DNA of 50,724 bases from Candidatus Bipolaricaulota bacterium. Lineage in GTDB: Bacteria; Bipolaricaulota; Bipolaricaulia; RBG-16-55-9. Below the pieces are notes generated by a model, which ran no database searches, was not told the DNA's origin, and was given only the letters and a program-made list of their open reading frames with translations. The first letter of the stretch is position 1. Every line of letters begins with the position of its first letter. Shown here piece by piece: positions 16,889 to 24,744 of the stretch. A program made the translations under genes and the position numbers. The stretch spans positions 1 to 50,724 of the forward strand of contig JAHEOA010000062.1 in assembly GCA_018609825.1 (NCBI GenBank), written 5' to 3'.

Positions 16889-17590
16889 CTAGGGAGAGCG
16901 CGGGATCGGCCGCACCACGCCCTCGAAGAAGTCGATGTCCAGGACGGCCCAGTCGTCGCCGCCCAGGCCCGTGAAGTGCTTGAACGGCCCGTGGCCCAGC
17001 TTGACCCGCATGGGGCCGTCGTCGGTGATCGGCTTGTCGTAGACGGAGTCGGGCGTGACGAGCGCCCGCGTGAACTCGATGGTCGTGCCGGCCTCGTCGG
17101 TGCCCCCGGTGCCGGCGGCTTGGAGAATGTCGTCCGTGCCGCCCGCGTCCGCGTCGACGACGTTGCTCGTCGGCCCGTCGCCGTACTGATCTTGGATGGT
17201 GAGCTCCCCATCCTGGACGTAGCCGACGATGACGTCGCCGCCCGCGATATAGGGGCCCGAGGTGGCGAATGCGATCTCCGCGCGGCCCGCCAGGGGGCTG
17301 TGCAGCCCGATGTGGATCAAGCCCTGCTCGGCCGACGCCTCCGAGGAGGCCGCGCGCCAGGCCAACGTCATGCCGGTCGTCTCGTCCTCGTATACGTAGT
17401 CGTATTCGCCCTCAGCCAGCCGTCCATCGACGGCGTACACCGTCGACGATCGCGGCGACAACGTGGTCGTCGACGCGGCGCTGTCGACGGGCGCGCGCTC
17501 TTGGAGCGAGAAACCGGCCCAGATCAGCGCGACACTGGCGACCACTAGAACGCCGAAGACCAGGCCGAGGACGACCAGCTTCCGTTGCAT
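16889..17590 (-). CDS. membrane-anchored DOMON-domain protein
   Basis: DOMON domains bind haem or sugars and act in extracytoplasmic electron transfer or ligand sensing. This 233-residue protein has an N-terminal membrane anchor (about 5-28) and an outside domain from about 45. The segment around IHIGLHSPLAGRAEIAF, GPYIAGGDVIVGYVQDGELTIQDQYGDG is characteristic of bacterial DOMON proteins, in which the GADxxIGY-like strand is the hallmark. A Gly/Thr-rich loop follows (about 150-170). Potential haem ligands (Met74 and several His) cannot be assigned without a structure. It is 2 bases after the Crp/Fnr gene and 28 bases before proline dehydrogenase, so the three are probably co-transcribed. Confidence 0.78.
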   Translation of the reverse strand: MQRKLVVLGLVFGVLVVASVALIWAGFSLQERAPVDSAASTTTLSPRSSTVYAVDGRLAEGEYDYVYEDETTGMTLAWRAASSEASAEQGLIHIGLHSPLAGRAEIAFATSGPYIAGGDVIVGYVQDGELTIQDQYGDGPTSNVVDADAGGTDDILQAAGTGGTDEAGTTIEFTRALVTPDSVYDKPITDDGPMRVKLGHGPFKHFTGLGGDDWAVLDIDFFEGVVRPIPRSP

Positions 17591-17592
17591 AG

Positions 17593-18318
17593 CTAGAGAA
17601 GGTTCTCTTTAAGGCTCACCAGGAACGGTTCCGCGATCTGATTGAGCCCCTCCCGGTCGACGATGAAGATCTTCTGGCCCTCCATGGCGATCAGCCCCCG
17701 GTCCTTCATGCGCGAGAGCATGCGGATGGCGGTCTCCGTGGAGATGCCGGCCAGTTCGGCCAGCTCCTGTCGACTCAGCGAGACGCCGATGTCGACCCCC
17801 CGCTCGGTCTCCACGCCGTACTGCTTCGCCATCATCAGCAGGAGCCGCGAGAGGCGCTCCAGGCTGCCCTCGTATGAGGCCTCCATCAGCTTGTCCTGGA
17901 AGCCCTTGAGCTCGCGGCTCAGCTTCTCGATGAACTGGATGGAGACCTCCGGATGCTCGCGCAGGAGCGTGACAAACGGCGCGCGCTCGATGAAGTGGAC
18001 CTGGGTGTCCTCGAGGGCTTGGGCGTAGGCCGTGTAGACCTCGCGGTCGAAGAGCGTCTTCTCGCCCAGGACCTCCCCTTGACCCAAGAGCTTGAGGATC
18101 TGAATCTTGCCCTTGAGCGAGTGCTTGGCCAGCTTCACCTTGCCCTCGCATATAATGTAGACGCCGAACGCGGGCTCGCCCTCTTGGAAGATGATCTCGC
18201 CGCGGGGGAACTCCAGCGTACGTGACATCTCCTGGAGCCGCTTCCGCTCCTTCGGCGAAAGCTGGTTGAACACCCAGGAGCACTCGCCCGTACACGCCGT
18301 GCGTTTGGTGTGTGCCAT
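17593..18318 (-). CDS. Crp/Fnr family transcription regulator
   Basis: A 241-residue regulator with an N-terminal cyclic-nucleotide-binding-like beta-barrel (about 25-140, including FPRGEIIFQEGEPAFGVYII and GEVLGEKTLF), the long dimer helix, and a C-terminal winged helix with LSRQELAELAGISTETAIRMLSRMKDRGLI as recognition region. The effector is not evident: the phosphate-binding Arg-Ser pair of cAMP receptors is not seen, and only two Cys (9 and 13) lie at the N-terminus, fewer than the FNR iron-sulfur set. It is within 4 bases of accA upstream and 2 bases of the DOMON gene downstream, which suggests it may regulate this operon or respond to its metabolic state. Confidence 0.92.
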   Translation of the reverse strand: MAHTKRTACTGECSWVFNQLSPKERKRLQEMSRTLEFPRGEIIFQEGEPAFGVYIICEGKVKLAKHSLKGKIQILKLLGQGEVLGEKTLFDREVYTAYAQALEDTQVHFIERAPFVTLLREHPEVSIQFIEKLSRELKGFQDKLMEASYEGSLERLSRLLLMMAKQYGVETERGVDIGVSLSRQELAELAGISTETAIRMLSRMKDRGLIAMEGQKIFIVDREGLNQIAEPFLVSLKENLL

Positions 18319-18322
18319 GGGA

Positions 18323-19327
18323 TCAGCCTCCTCCCCCGGAGGCGGCCTCGACCGCCTCGGAGAGTTCCTCGTATCGCCCGATCGCCTGGAAGCGGGTCCG
18401 TCGGGCCGCCAGCCTCTCCTCGACGGGGGCGTCGTCCAGTTGGCTCAGGTGCCGACACAGGACCGACTTGAACGATTGCGCGACTTTGTCCGGATCGCGA
18501 TGGGCGCCGCCAGCGGGTTCCGGGACGATCTCGTCGACCACGCCGAACTCCATGAGGTGATCGGCCGTGATCTTGAGCGCCCGCGCCGCCTCGGGGGCCT
18601 TGGCCCGATCGCGCCAGATGATCGCCGCGCAGCCTTCCGGGCTGATGACCGAGTAGATGGCGTTCTCCATCATGAGGACGCGGTCGCCGACGCCGATCCC
18701 GAGCGCGCCGCCGCTGCCGCCCTCGCCCAGCACCGTCACGACAATGGGCACGCGGAGCTTGAACATCTCGTAGATGTTCTCGGCCAGCGCCCCCCCGATG
18801 TTGCGTTCCTCGGCCCCGATGCCCGGATACGCGCCCGGCGTGTCGACGAGACAGAGCACGGGGAACCCGAATCGCTCGGCCAGTCGCATGGCCCGTCGTG
18901 CCTTGCGGTAGCCTTCGGGATGGGGCATGCCGAAGTTGCGGGACCGGTTCTCCTCCGCCGTATGGCCTTTCTGATGGCCAATGACGACCACGGTCCGCTC
19001 GCCGAACCGCGCCAACGCCGTCATGATCGCCCGGTCGTCGGCGTACATGCGATCGCCGCGCAGCTCGTAACAGTCGTCGGCCACGCGCTCGAGATAGTCG
19101 GTCGTCGAGGGCCGTTTGGGATGGCGCGCCAGCTTGACGACCTCCCAATCTCGATTGGTCTCGGCCTCGGGCTCGCCGTCCGCGAGCTCGTCCTCGCTGA
19201 GCGCGCTCAGTTTGGCCTCCAGCCGCTCGATCTCCTCGCTCAGGTCGACCCCGTCCTTGTCGCTGAGGGCCTTGAGCTCCTCAATCGTCTGCCGAATCTC
19301 GTCCATGGAGCGATCCTTATCCGCCAT
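18323..19327 (-). CDS. accA: acetyl-CoA carboxylase carboxyltransferase subunit alpha
   Basis: With AccD it transfers the carboxyl group from carboxybiotin to acetyl-CoA, giving malonyl-CoA for fatty acid synthesis in the cytosol. The 334-residue protein has the N-terminal coiled helix (IEELKALSDKDGVDLSEEIERLEAKL), then TRDWEVVKLARHPKRPSTTDYL, GDRMYADD, VVVIGHQKG and the crotonase-like oxyanion block PVLCLVDTPGAYPGIGAEERN and GEGGSGGAL. The start at 19327 is set by GGGAGG 5 bases upstream and overlaps the accD stop by 11 bases, as usual for coupled subunit genes. The biotin carboxylase and carrier genes are not in the window. Confidence 0.96.
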   Translation of the reverse strand: MADKDRSMDEIRQTIEELKALSDKDGVDLSEEIERLEAKLSALSEDELADGEPEAETNRDWEVVKLARHPKRPSTTDYLERVADDCYELRGDRMYADDRAIMTALARFGERTVVVIGHQKGHTAEENRSRNFGMPHPEGYRKARRAMRLAERFGFPVLCLVDTPGAYPGIGAEERNIGGALAENIYEMFKLRVPIVVTVLGEGGSGGALGIGVGDRVLMMENAIYSVISPEGCAAIIWRDRAKAPEAARALKITADHLMEFGVVDEIVPEPAGGAHRDPDKVAQSFKSVLCRHLSQLDDAPVEERLAARRTRFQAIGRYEELSEAVEAASGGGG

Positions 19328-20207
19328 GCCGACCTCCCGTTCCGTTGACCCGCTCGGGTTCATCAGCCATCACGAAGAACCGCAGCAGACGGGCGATCTC
19401 GCCGGCCATCTCCTCGCGTCGGACGACGGCGTCGACGATGCCGTGCTCGAGCGCAAACCGATCCGTCTGGAAGTCGCTGGGCAGCTCCTGGTTGATCGTC
19501 TGTTTGATGACGCGCGGGCCGGCAAACCCGATCAATGCCCCGCGCTCGGCAATGGCAACGTCGCCCAAGTTGGCGATGCTCGCCTCCACGCCGGCGGTCG
19601 TCGGATACGTCATCACCGACACGAACGGCACGCCGGCCTCCTCCAGCTCCAGACGGGCGGAGGCCGTCTTGGCCATCTGCATCAGGCTCAGGATGCCTTC
19701 CTGCATGCGCGCCCCGCCCGTCGACGAGACCAGGATGTACGGCCGCCGCTCGCGGGCGGCGGTCTTGATCCCGTGGGCGATCTGCTCGCCCATGACGCTG
19801 CCCATGCTGCCGCCGATAAACCGAAAATCCATGACGGTGACCACGACCGGAACCCGCTCGAGCTCAGCCGCCCCGACGATGATCTCGTTGGGCAGGCCCG
19901 TGGCCTCCTGCGCTTCCTTGAGGCTTTCGGGGTAGGGCTTGCGGCCGACGAACGCCAGGGGATCCTGAGCGGTGATGGGCCGCGAAATGTCCTCGAACGT
20001 CCCCTCGTCGACGAGCAGCTTGATCCGTTCGCGAGCCGTCAGAAAGAAGTACTCGCCGCACTTGGGGCATATATTGCGATTGGCCTCCACGCGGCGCTTG
20101 TAGACGAGCTGGCCGCAGGCCTTGCACTTGAGCCAGAGCACGTCCTCCTCGCGGCGCTGCTCGTCCAGCTTGACCTTGTAGTAGTGCTTGCCTCGAAAGA
20201 TCGCCAT
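19317..20207 (-). CDS. accD: acetyl-CoA carboxylase carboxyltransferase subunit beta
   Basis: Partner of AccA in the carboxyltransferase. The 296-residue protein carries the N-terminal zinc ribbon typical of AccD (Cys28, Cys31, Cys47, Cys50) and then the crotonase-type domain with DFRFIGGSMGSVMGE, SSTGGARMQEG and YPTTAGVEASIANLGD. The start follows the stop of the DUF502 gene by a single base, so the two are coupled. Normal length and all expected motifs are present. Confidence 0.97.
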   Translation of the reverse strand: MAIFRGKHYYKVKLDEQRREEDVLWLKCKACGQLVYKRRVEANRNICPKCGEYFFLTARERIKLLVDEGTFEDISRPITAQDPLAFVGRKPYPESLKEAQEATGLPNEIIVGAAELERVPVVVTVMDFRFIGGSMGSVMGEQIAHGIKTAARERRPYILVSSTGGARMQEGILSLMQMAKTASARLELEEAGVPFVSVMTYPTTAGVEASIANLGDVAIAERGALIGFAGPRVIKQTINQELPSDFQTDRFALEHGIVDAVVRREEMAGEIARLLRFFVMADEPERVNGTGGRHGG

Positions 20208-20208
20208 G

Positions 20209-20892
20209 CTAGGGGGTCTCCTCCGCCGCCGACGTCGGCACCTTGCCGTCCCGCAGTCGAATGGCGACCTCGGGCGGAATCGATATGCCCAGCGACATGA
20301 CCATACGGAACGCCTCCTCCACCGTGATGTGATCCAGATACGTGACGTCCCGCTCCGGCATGATGGCCCAGAAGCCGGTAACGGGATTGGGCGGGCTCAT
20401 CAGGAACACGGAGACAATTTCATCGTCCATCAGCTCTTCGATGCCGGGGACGTGGCGATTGGTGAGGAAGCCGACCATGTAGAGCCCGCGCCGGGGAAAC
20501 TCCACGAGTACGACCCGCTTGAACGCCATGGACGCGTCGCGTTGGAACACGGCGTCGGTCAGTTGCTTCACAGCGGAGTAGATCTTGCTCAGGATGGGAA
20601 TGGCCAGCATCAGGCGCTCGAAGTAGTGATAGGCCATCCGACCCACGTACATCCGCGTCAGCAGACCGATCAGGACGATGACGCCGATGGTCAGCAAGAG
20701 CCCGATCGCGACGACGGCGCTGTCCGGCATCTCCTGGACGGGGATGAGCCGAACGATGGCGCCGATGATGCCGCCCTGACCGATCCAGCGGGCAATGAGC
20801 CCGTAGAGCAGCCAGACGATCCAGAGGGTGAGGCCGAGCGGGAGGATGGCCAGTATCCCGCTGATAAAGAGCGTCCGGAATCGCTTCCACAT
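20209..20892 (-). CDS. DUF502 family membrane protein
   Basis: A 227-residue protein starting MWKRFRTLFISGILAILPLGLT, the classic DUF502 opening, with two N-terminal membrane helices (about 8-35 and 58-78) and a soluble C-terminal half containing the family phrases IPILSKIYSAVKQL, VVLVEFPRRGLYMVGF, VFLMSPPNPVTGFWAIMPERDV and LDHITVEEAFRMVMSLG. Its function is unknown in all organisms. An alternative start further upstream is rejected because the ATG at 20892 gives the family's usual N-terminus, although no clear ribosome site precedes it. It heads the accD-accA-crp run. Confidence 0.88.
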   Translation of the reverse strand: MWKRFRTLFISGILAILPLGLTLWIVWLLYGLIARWIGQGGIIGAIVRLIPVQEMPDSAVVAIGLLLTIGVIVLIGLLTRMYVGRMAYHYFERLMLAIPILSKIYSAVKQLTDAVFQRDASMAFKRVVLVEFPRRGLYMVGFLTNRHVPGIEELMDDEIVSVFLMSPPNPVTGFWAIMPERDVTYLDHITVEEAFRMVMSLGISIPPEVAIRLRDGKVPTSAAEETP

Positions 20893-21049
20893 GTCGTATT
20901 CACTGCCAAGGCTGCGACGTCGTATCCGCCTCAGCCTCTGCGCTGCGACCGGAACGACGCTTTTATGCAGTGGTCGTTGAATCTCCGTGACCGACTTTAC
21001 CAGAGATCCCAGCCCCGAGCAAACGGCTTGTGGCGCGTTTCTTCGCACG

Positions 21050-21079
21050 TTGACGGGGCTGAGGCGCACCCCCTATAAT
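21050..21079 (+). promoter_or_regulatory. promoter for the RHH/nicotinate phosphoribosyltransferase genes
   Basis: TTGACG and a perfect TATAAT are separated by 18 bases. The expected transcript start is near 21086, giving a leader of about 23 bases before the ATG at 21109. No ribosome site is visible in that leader. Confidence 0.7.
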
Positions 21080-21108
21080 CGCCCATATCCCACGCGGCAT
21101 CGACACCC

Positions 21109-21297
21109 ATGCGACGCGTCAACTGGACCATCACCGAAGCCCAGCATCAGGCGCTCAAGCGCCGGGCGCGCGAGACCGGCCTGCCCATATCCGAGCTCGT
21201 CCGCCGCGCCCTGGACAAGTACCTCCACCTGGCCGACGAGGCGTCCGGCGACGACGACTCGTCGGCAGGCGGGCCGGAGAGCGAGGTGGCCTCATGA
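21109..21297 (+). CDS. small ribbon-helix-helix (CopG-like) protein
   Basis: A 62-residue protein whose first 45 residues fit a ribbon-helix-helix DNA-binding fold: a short strand VNWTITEAQH, helix QALKRRARETG, turn LPIS, then helix ELVRRALDKYLHLA. The C-terminal 18 residues are an acidic, Ser/Gly-rich tail. It could be a transcription repressor. Its stop overlaps the start of the nicotinate phosphoribosyltransferase gene as ATGA, so translation is coupled; a role in regulating NAD salvage is a reasonable guess but not shown by the sequence. There is no toxin partner next to it, so an antitoxin role is unlikely. Confidence 0.75.
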   Translation: MRRVNWTITEAQHQALKRRARETGLPISELVRRALDKYLHLADEASGDDDSSAGGPESEVAS

Positions 21298-22490
21298 GCG
21301 GGTCCGAGCGACGGCCGGCCTTCCACGTCAGTACCGCCGAGGCCATCCGCGCAGGCCGCGTGACCGACGTCTACTTTGCCCGCAGCAAGCAGATCCTCGA
21401 CGCCAAGGCGATCGACCGACACGTGGTCATGGAGACGCGCGCCCGCAAGCTTCCGGATGGGGATTGGGGCGTCTTCTGCGGTCTGGAGGAGGTCATGGCG
21501 CTGTTGGAGGGCCAGCCCGTCGACGTCTGGGCGCTGCCGGAGGGGACGCTGTTCCACGGGGGCGAGCCGACGTTGCTGGTCGCGGCCAACTACCGCTCGT
21601 TCTCGGTCTACGAAACCGCTCTGTTGGGGGCGTTGTGTCAAGCCAGCGGCGTCGCCACCAAGGCCGCCCGCTGCGTGACGGCGGCTCAGGGACACCCCGT
21701 CTACAGCTTCGGCGCGCGGCGGATGCATCCGGCCATCGCGCCCATGATCGAGCGATCGGCCTACGTGGGCGGCTGCGCCGGCGTGGCCTGCGTGCCGGGG
21801 GCCGAGCTCATCGGCGAGGCGGCCGTGGGGACGATCCCGCATGCGCTGGTGCTCGTGTTGGGCGATTCCACCTCGGCGACGCTGGCCTTCGACGAGGTCA
21901 TCGACCCGAACGTCCCGCGCGTCGCGTTGGTCGACACGTTTGGCGATGAAAAGTTCGAGTCGTTGGAGAACGTCGAGCTGTTGGACTCCAACATCCACGC
22001 CGTGCGGCTGGATACGACCTCCTCGCGCCGTGGAGACATGCACGCGATCGCTCGGGAAGTTCGCTGGGAGTTCGACATCCGCGGCTACGAGAACGTCCAG
22101 ATCTTCGTCTCGGGCGGACTCGACGAGGGCGACATCCCCAAGCTCCTGGACGTCGTCGACGCCTTCGGCGTGGGAACCGCGATCAGCAACGCCTCGGTCG
22201 TGGACTTCGCCATGGACATCGTGGAGATCGATGGCGAGCCCGGGGCCAAACGGGGCAAGGAGTCCGGTGCCAAGCAGCTCCATGTCTGTTCGGCGTGCGG
22301 CCATCGTGCGGTGACGCTGCTTGCAAGCTCGCCGGATGCCTGTCCCGCGTGCGGTCGCGCGGCGACGCTGGAGCCCCAACTCGTTCGGTATCTGGCGGGC
22401 GGCGAACTCGTCCGCGAGCTGCCCGACCCGCAGGCGATCCGCGCTCGCGTGCTCGATCAACTGCCGAGCTCGCTCGACGCCGACGGCTAG
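21294..22490 (+). CDS. nicotinate phosphoribosyltransferase with C-terminal zinc-ribbon-like tail
   Basis: Makes nicotinate mononucleotide from nicotinate and PRPP in NAD salvage. The 398-residue protein belongs to the archaeal/Chloroflexota-type branch: TDVYFARSKQIL near the N-terminus, PEGTLFHGGEPTLLV, ETALLGALCQASGVATKAAR, YSFGARRMHPAIAPMIERSAYVGGCAG, and the barrel strands FVSGGLDEGDIPKLLDVVDAFGVGT with the phosphate loop. The tail has two CxxC pairs (Cys332/335 and Cys350/353) that resemble a rubredoxin-type zinc site. It overlaps the ribbon-helix-helix gene by 4 bases. The gene name varies between databases (pncB for the bacterial form), so none is given. Confidence 0.9.
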   Translation: MSGSERRPAFHVSTAEAIRAGRVTDVYFARSKQILDAKAIDRHVVMETRARKLPDGDWGVFCGLEEVMALLEGQPVDVWALPEGTLFHGGEPTLLVAANYRSFSVYETALLGALCQASGVATKAARCVTAAQGHPVYSFGARRMHPAIAPMIERSAYVGGCAGVACVPGAELIGEAAVGTIPHALVLVLGDSTSATLAFDEVIDPNVPRVALVDTFGDEKFESLENVELLDSNIHAVRLDTTSSRRGDMHAIAREVRWEFDIRGYENVQIFVSGGLDEGDIPKLLDVVDAFGVGTAISNASVVDFAMDIVEIDGEPGAKRGKESGAKQLHVCSACGHRAVTLLASSPDACPACGRAATLEPQLVRYLAGGELVRELPDPQAIRARVLDQLPSSLDADG

Positions 22491-22548
22491 GGGGATCGAT
22501 GATCGGCCGGTTCGCGTTCCGCATGGGCTGGCCCTTACCATTCTGGCG

Positions 22549-22956
22549 ATGCCGCAGATCCGTGACGTCGTCGAGGCCGCGCTCTACGTCGACGACCTGG
22601 AGCGTGCGGAGGCGTTCTATCGCGACGTGCTGGGATTGCCGATCGTGGGCAAGAAGACGGGACGGCACGTCTTCTTCCAAGTCGGGGACGGGCTCCTGCT
22701 CGTCTTTGACCCGACAGCCAGCCAAGCGGGCGGGGCCGTTCCGCCTCACGGTGCCCATGGGGCCGGTCATGTGGCGCTCGGGATCCACGCCGACGAGCTC
22801 GATGCGTGGCGTCGGCGATTGCGGGCTCACGGGGTCAAACTCGAGCAAGAGGTCGACTGGCCGCCCGGCGGAACGTCGCTCTACTTCCGCGATCCGGCCG
22901 AGAACTCCATCGAACTGATCACCCCCGGCTGTTGGAACCTCGACTCGGGCTGGTAG
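22549..22956 (+). CDS. VOC superfamily (glyoxalase/dioxygenase-like) protein
   Basis: A 135-residue single VOC unit made of two paired beta-alpha-beta-beta-beta modules: AALYVDDLERAEAFYRDVLGLPIV at the N-terminus and HVALGIHADELDAWRRRLRAHGV plus SLYFRDPAENSIELITPG at the C-terminus. The His of HVALGIH and the Glu of NSIELITP are the expected metal ligands. The reaction (glyoxalase, fosfomycin-resistance, dioxygenase or other) cannot be told from sequence. No ribosome site precedes the ATG at 22549, and it lies 58 bases after the phosphoribosyltransferase gene, so it may depend on read-through or a different start. Confidence 0.82.
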   Translation: MPQIRDVVEAALYVDDLERAEAFYRDVLGLPIVGKKTGRHVFFQVGDGLLLVFDPTASQAGGAVPPHGAHGAGHVALGIHADELDAWRRRLRAHGVKLEQEVDWPPGGTSLYFRDPAENSIELITPGCWNLDSGW

Positions 22957-23080
22957 CTCACTTGAGTGAACCGTCCGCATCGACGGCTTGACGGAGGCCC
23001 GTGCACGTGCTAGGGTTTCTGCCAAGGTTGACCGTGGTGATTTGTGCCCTATTGCGGCCACGTAAAAGAAGCGGCTAAAA

Positions 23081-23112
23081 CGGCACGAGTCTTTCAGGCT
23101 CGTTCCCTGCCG
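23081..23112 (+). promoter_or_regulatory. leader hairpin before the homocysteine methyltransferase gene
   Basis: CGGCACGAG pairs with CTCG and TGCCG across a 9-base loop and a 5-base bulge, in the 212-base gap before the gene. A weak TTGACC/TATTGC promoter-like pair (23028-23055) lies just upstream, so the hairpin would be in the 5' untranslated RNA. I cannot match it to a known riboswitch; no SAM, SAH or cobalamin consensus is visible. Confidence 0.35.
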
Positions 23113-23168
23113 ACTCTTAGCGCAAAGCTCCATGGTCGCCTCCAGACATCATCCAGGAGGCGATGAAC

Positions 23169-24236
23169 GTGACGACATCTTCCCCTCACAAGCGCGGCCT
23201 GCAGGAGCGACTTGAGGACGGCGGCATCGTCTGTGCCGAAGGGTATCTGTTCGAGCTGGAGCGCCGCGGCGTGCTCCAAGCCGGGACGTTCGTGCCGGAG
23301 GTCGCTTTGGAACGGCCGGACACGCTCGCCCAGGTCCATCGCGAGTTCGTCTGGGCCGGCTCCGATATCATTGAAGCGTTCACCTACAACGGCCACCGGG
23401 AGAAGCTGCGGCTGATCGGCAAGGAGGAGCTGTTGGAGCCGCTCAACCGGGGCGCGCTTCGGGTGGCCAAGCGCGTCGCGGACGAGTTTGCCGACGATCC
23501 GCCGTTGGTGGCCGGCAACATCTCCAACACCAACGTCTTCGATCCCGACGACGACGCGTCGAAGCGGGAGGTCCGCGGGATGTTTGAGGAGATGGTCCAG
23601 TGGGCCGCCGAGGAGGACGCCGACGTCGTCATCGCGGAGACGTTCTACTACTACGAGGAGGCCAGGCTGGCCTTGGACGTCATCCAAGCATTCGACTTTC
23701 CCGCGGTGATCACGTTCGGCCTCATGGCGAACGGGGAGCTTCTCGACGGCTTCACGGTCGAGGAGGCGTGTGCGCGTCTAGAGGACCAGGGCGCCGACGT
23801 CGTCGGCATGAACTGCTTCCGCGGTCCGACGACGATGTTGCCCCATCTGAAACGAATCCGCGAGCGCGTCTCCATCCCGGTCGCCGGGCTGCCGGTCCCC
23901 TACCGAACGACGGACGAGGCCCCGACGTTCTTCAAGCTCCGTGATGCTGGCTCCAGCGTGTCGCTGTCGGACGACCGCGCGTTTCCGACAGCTTTGGACC
24001 CGTTCTACTGCAACCGCTACGAGCTCGCGCAGTTCGCATTGGAAGCGTTCCAGAACGACATCCGCTATCTCGGCGTCTGTTGTGGGGCAGCGCCGATCCA
24101 CGTTCGCGAGGTGGCCGAGGCGATCGGGCGTCGTCCGTATGCGTCCACCTACTCGCCCGACATGGACAAGCACTTCCTCTATGGAAGCGATGAGACGCTC
24201 AAGCCGCACATTCGGGCGGCGCACAGTCGAGCGTAG
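23169..24236 (+). CDS. homocysteine S-methyltransferase family protein (BHMT-like)
   Basis: Zinc-dependent methyltransferases of this family pass a methyl group from betaine, S-methylmethionine or methyl-folate to homocysteine. The protein (355 residues from the GTG at 23169) has the barrel with DIIEAFTYNGH, VVIAETFYYYEEARL, GADVVGMNCFRGP supplying one Cys, and GVCCGAAP supplying the two adjacent Cys zinc ligands. The overall pattern (GIVCAEGYLFELERRGVLQAG at the start, C-terminal DMDKHFLYG) is closest to bacterial betaine-homocysteine methyltransferase-like proteins. The start is uncertain: AGGAGG is only 2 bases before the ATG at 23163 but 8 bases before the GTG at 23169. The methyl donor is inferred to be betaine-like from the proVWX and demethylase genes in the window. 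Confidence 0.87.
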   Translation: MTTSSPHKRGLQERLEDGGIVCAEGYLFELERRGVLQAGTFVPEVALERPDTLAQVHREFVWAGSDIIEAFTYNGHREKLRLIGKEELLEPLNRGALRVAKRVADEFADDPPLVAGNISNTNVFDPDDDASKREVRGMFEEMVQWAAEEDADVVIAETFYYYEEARLALDVIQAFDFPAVITFGLMANGELLDGFTVEEACARLEDQGADVVGMNCFRGPTTMLPHLKRIRERVSIPVAGLPVPYRTTDEAPTFFKLRDAGSSVSLSDDRAFPTALDPFYCNRYELAQFALEAFQNDIRYLGVCCGAAPIHVREVAEAIGRRPYASTYSPDMDKHFLYGSDETLKPHIRAAHSRA

Positions 24237-24518
24237 GCTTTGCGCGGCAATGGACGTAGCGAAGCCGCACGCCATTGAGTAGCGACTCTTGCGGTTCAGC
24301 CATTGAGCGGACCCAGTGCCGCCATCGTTACCCCCGAATTCGTGCGACTGAGGCAGCCGCTGTAAGAGCACCGATATCGACAGATCAGCCATGCCACGCG
24401 TGGATCATATGCCAGGGTAGCGGCCCGTGTGGTTGCCGATAGACATGGCCCACTTACAGGCCGTCTACTCGATTACTCCGCCGCTCTGTGTGCAACGTCC
24501 AGACGCATTGCCCAACCT

Positions 24519-24546
24519 GAGACCGTCACCCATGGGTGACGGTCTC
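24519..24546. repeat. 28-base perfect palindrome
   Basis: The half-site GAGACCGTCACCCA is followed directly by its reverse complement with no loop base left unpaired in DNA; in RNA it would form an 11-12 base stem. It lies 283 bases after the homocysteine methyltransferase gene and is not followed by a T-run, so a terminator role is uncertain. Confidence 0.7.
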
Positions 24547-24712
24547 GAATGGAGCTTGTTCCACGCGTCTTGATGTGATGGAATCCCCAGTCGCGCGGTC
24601 AAGGCACCCGACTGACTGCTGCGACTCCAGAGCATAGGTGGCGTCACCCGGTTGCTTGCAATGGGCTTGCTCCGGTTTAGTGGACAGGTAATGGCTTAGC
24701 GTCTTGAGCTTA

Positions 24713-24744
24713 TGGACCGCTCCCCAACGTTGGCGAGCGGTCCA
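24713..24744. repeat. 10-base stem hairpin enclosing a second palindrome
   Basis: TGGACCGCTC and GAGCGGTCCA flank a 12-base centre that is itself nearly symmetrical (CCAACGTTGG). A CCCTTTCT run begins 6 bases after the stem, so it could act as a terminator on the plus strand. Confidence 0.55.

Noticed and set aside
16861..17211. N-terminal extension of the proline dehydrogenase frame
   Set aside because: It overlaps the DOMON gene in another frame, is Ser/Thr/Arg-rich, and makes the protein far longer than the family.
23041..23162. Known SAM, SAH or cobalamin riboswitch before the homocysteine methyltransferase gene
   Set aside because: The conserved cores of these riboswitches are not visible. 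Only a simple bulged hairpin is present.
24465..24647. A 60-codon minus-strand frame in the non-coding stretch
   Set aside because: It crosses the perfect palindrome, has no ribosome site and no family, and looks like a chance frame.
24660..24700. Insertion sequence end (CTCCGGTTTAGTGGACA)
   Set aside because: Resembles the end of some IS elements, but no transposase, no matching second end and no target duplication can be seen.
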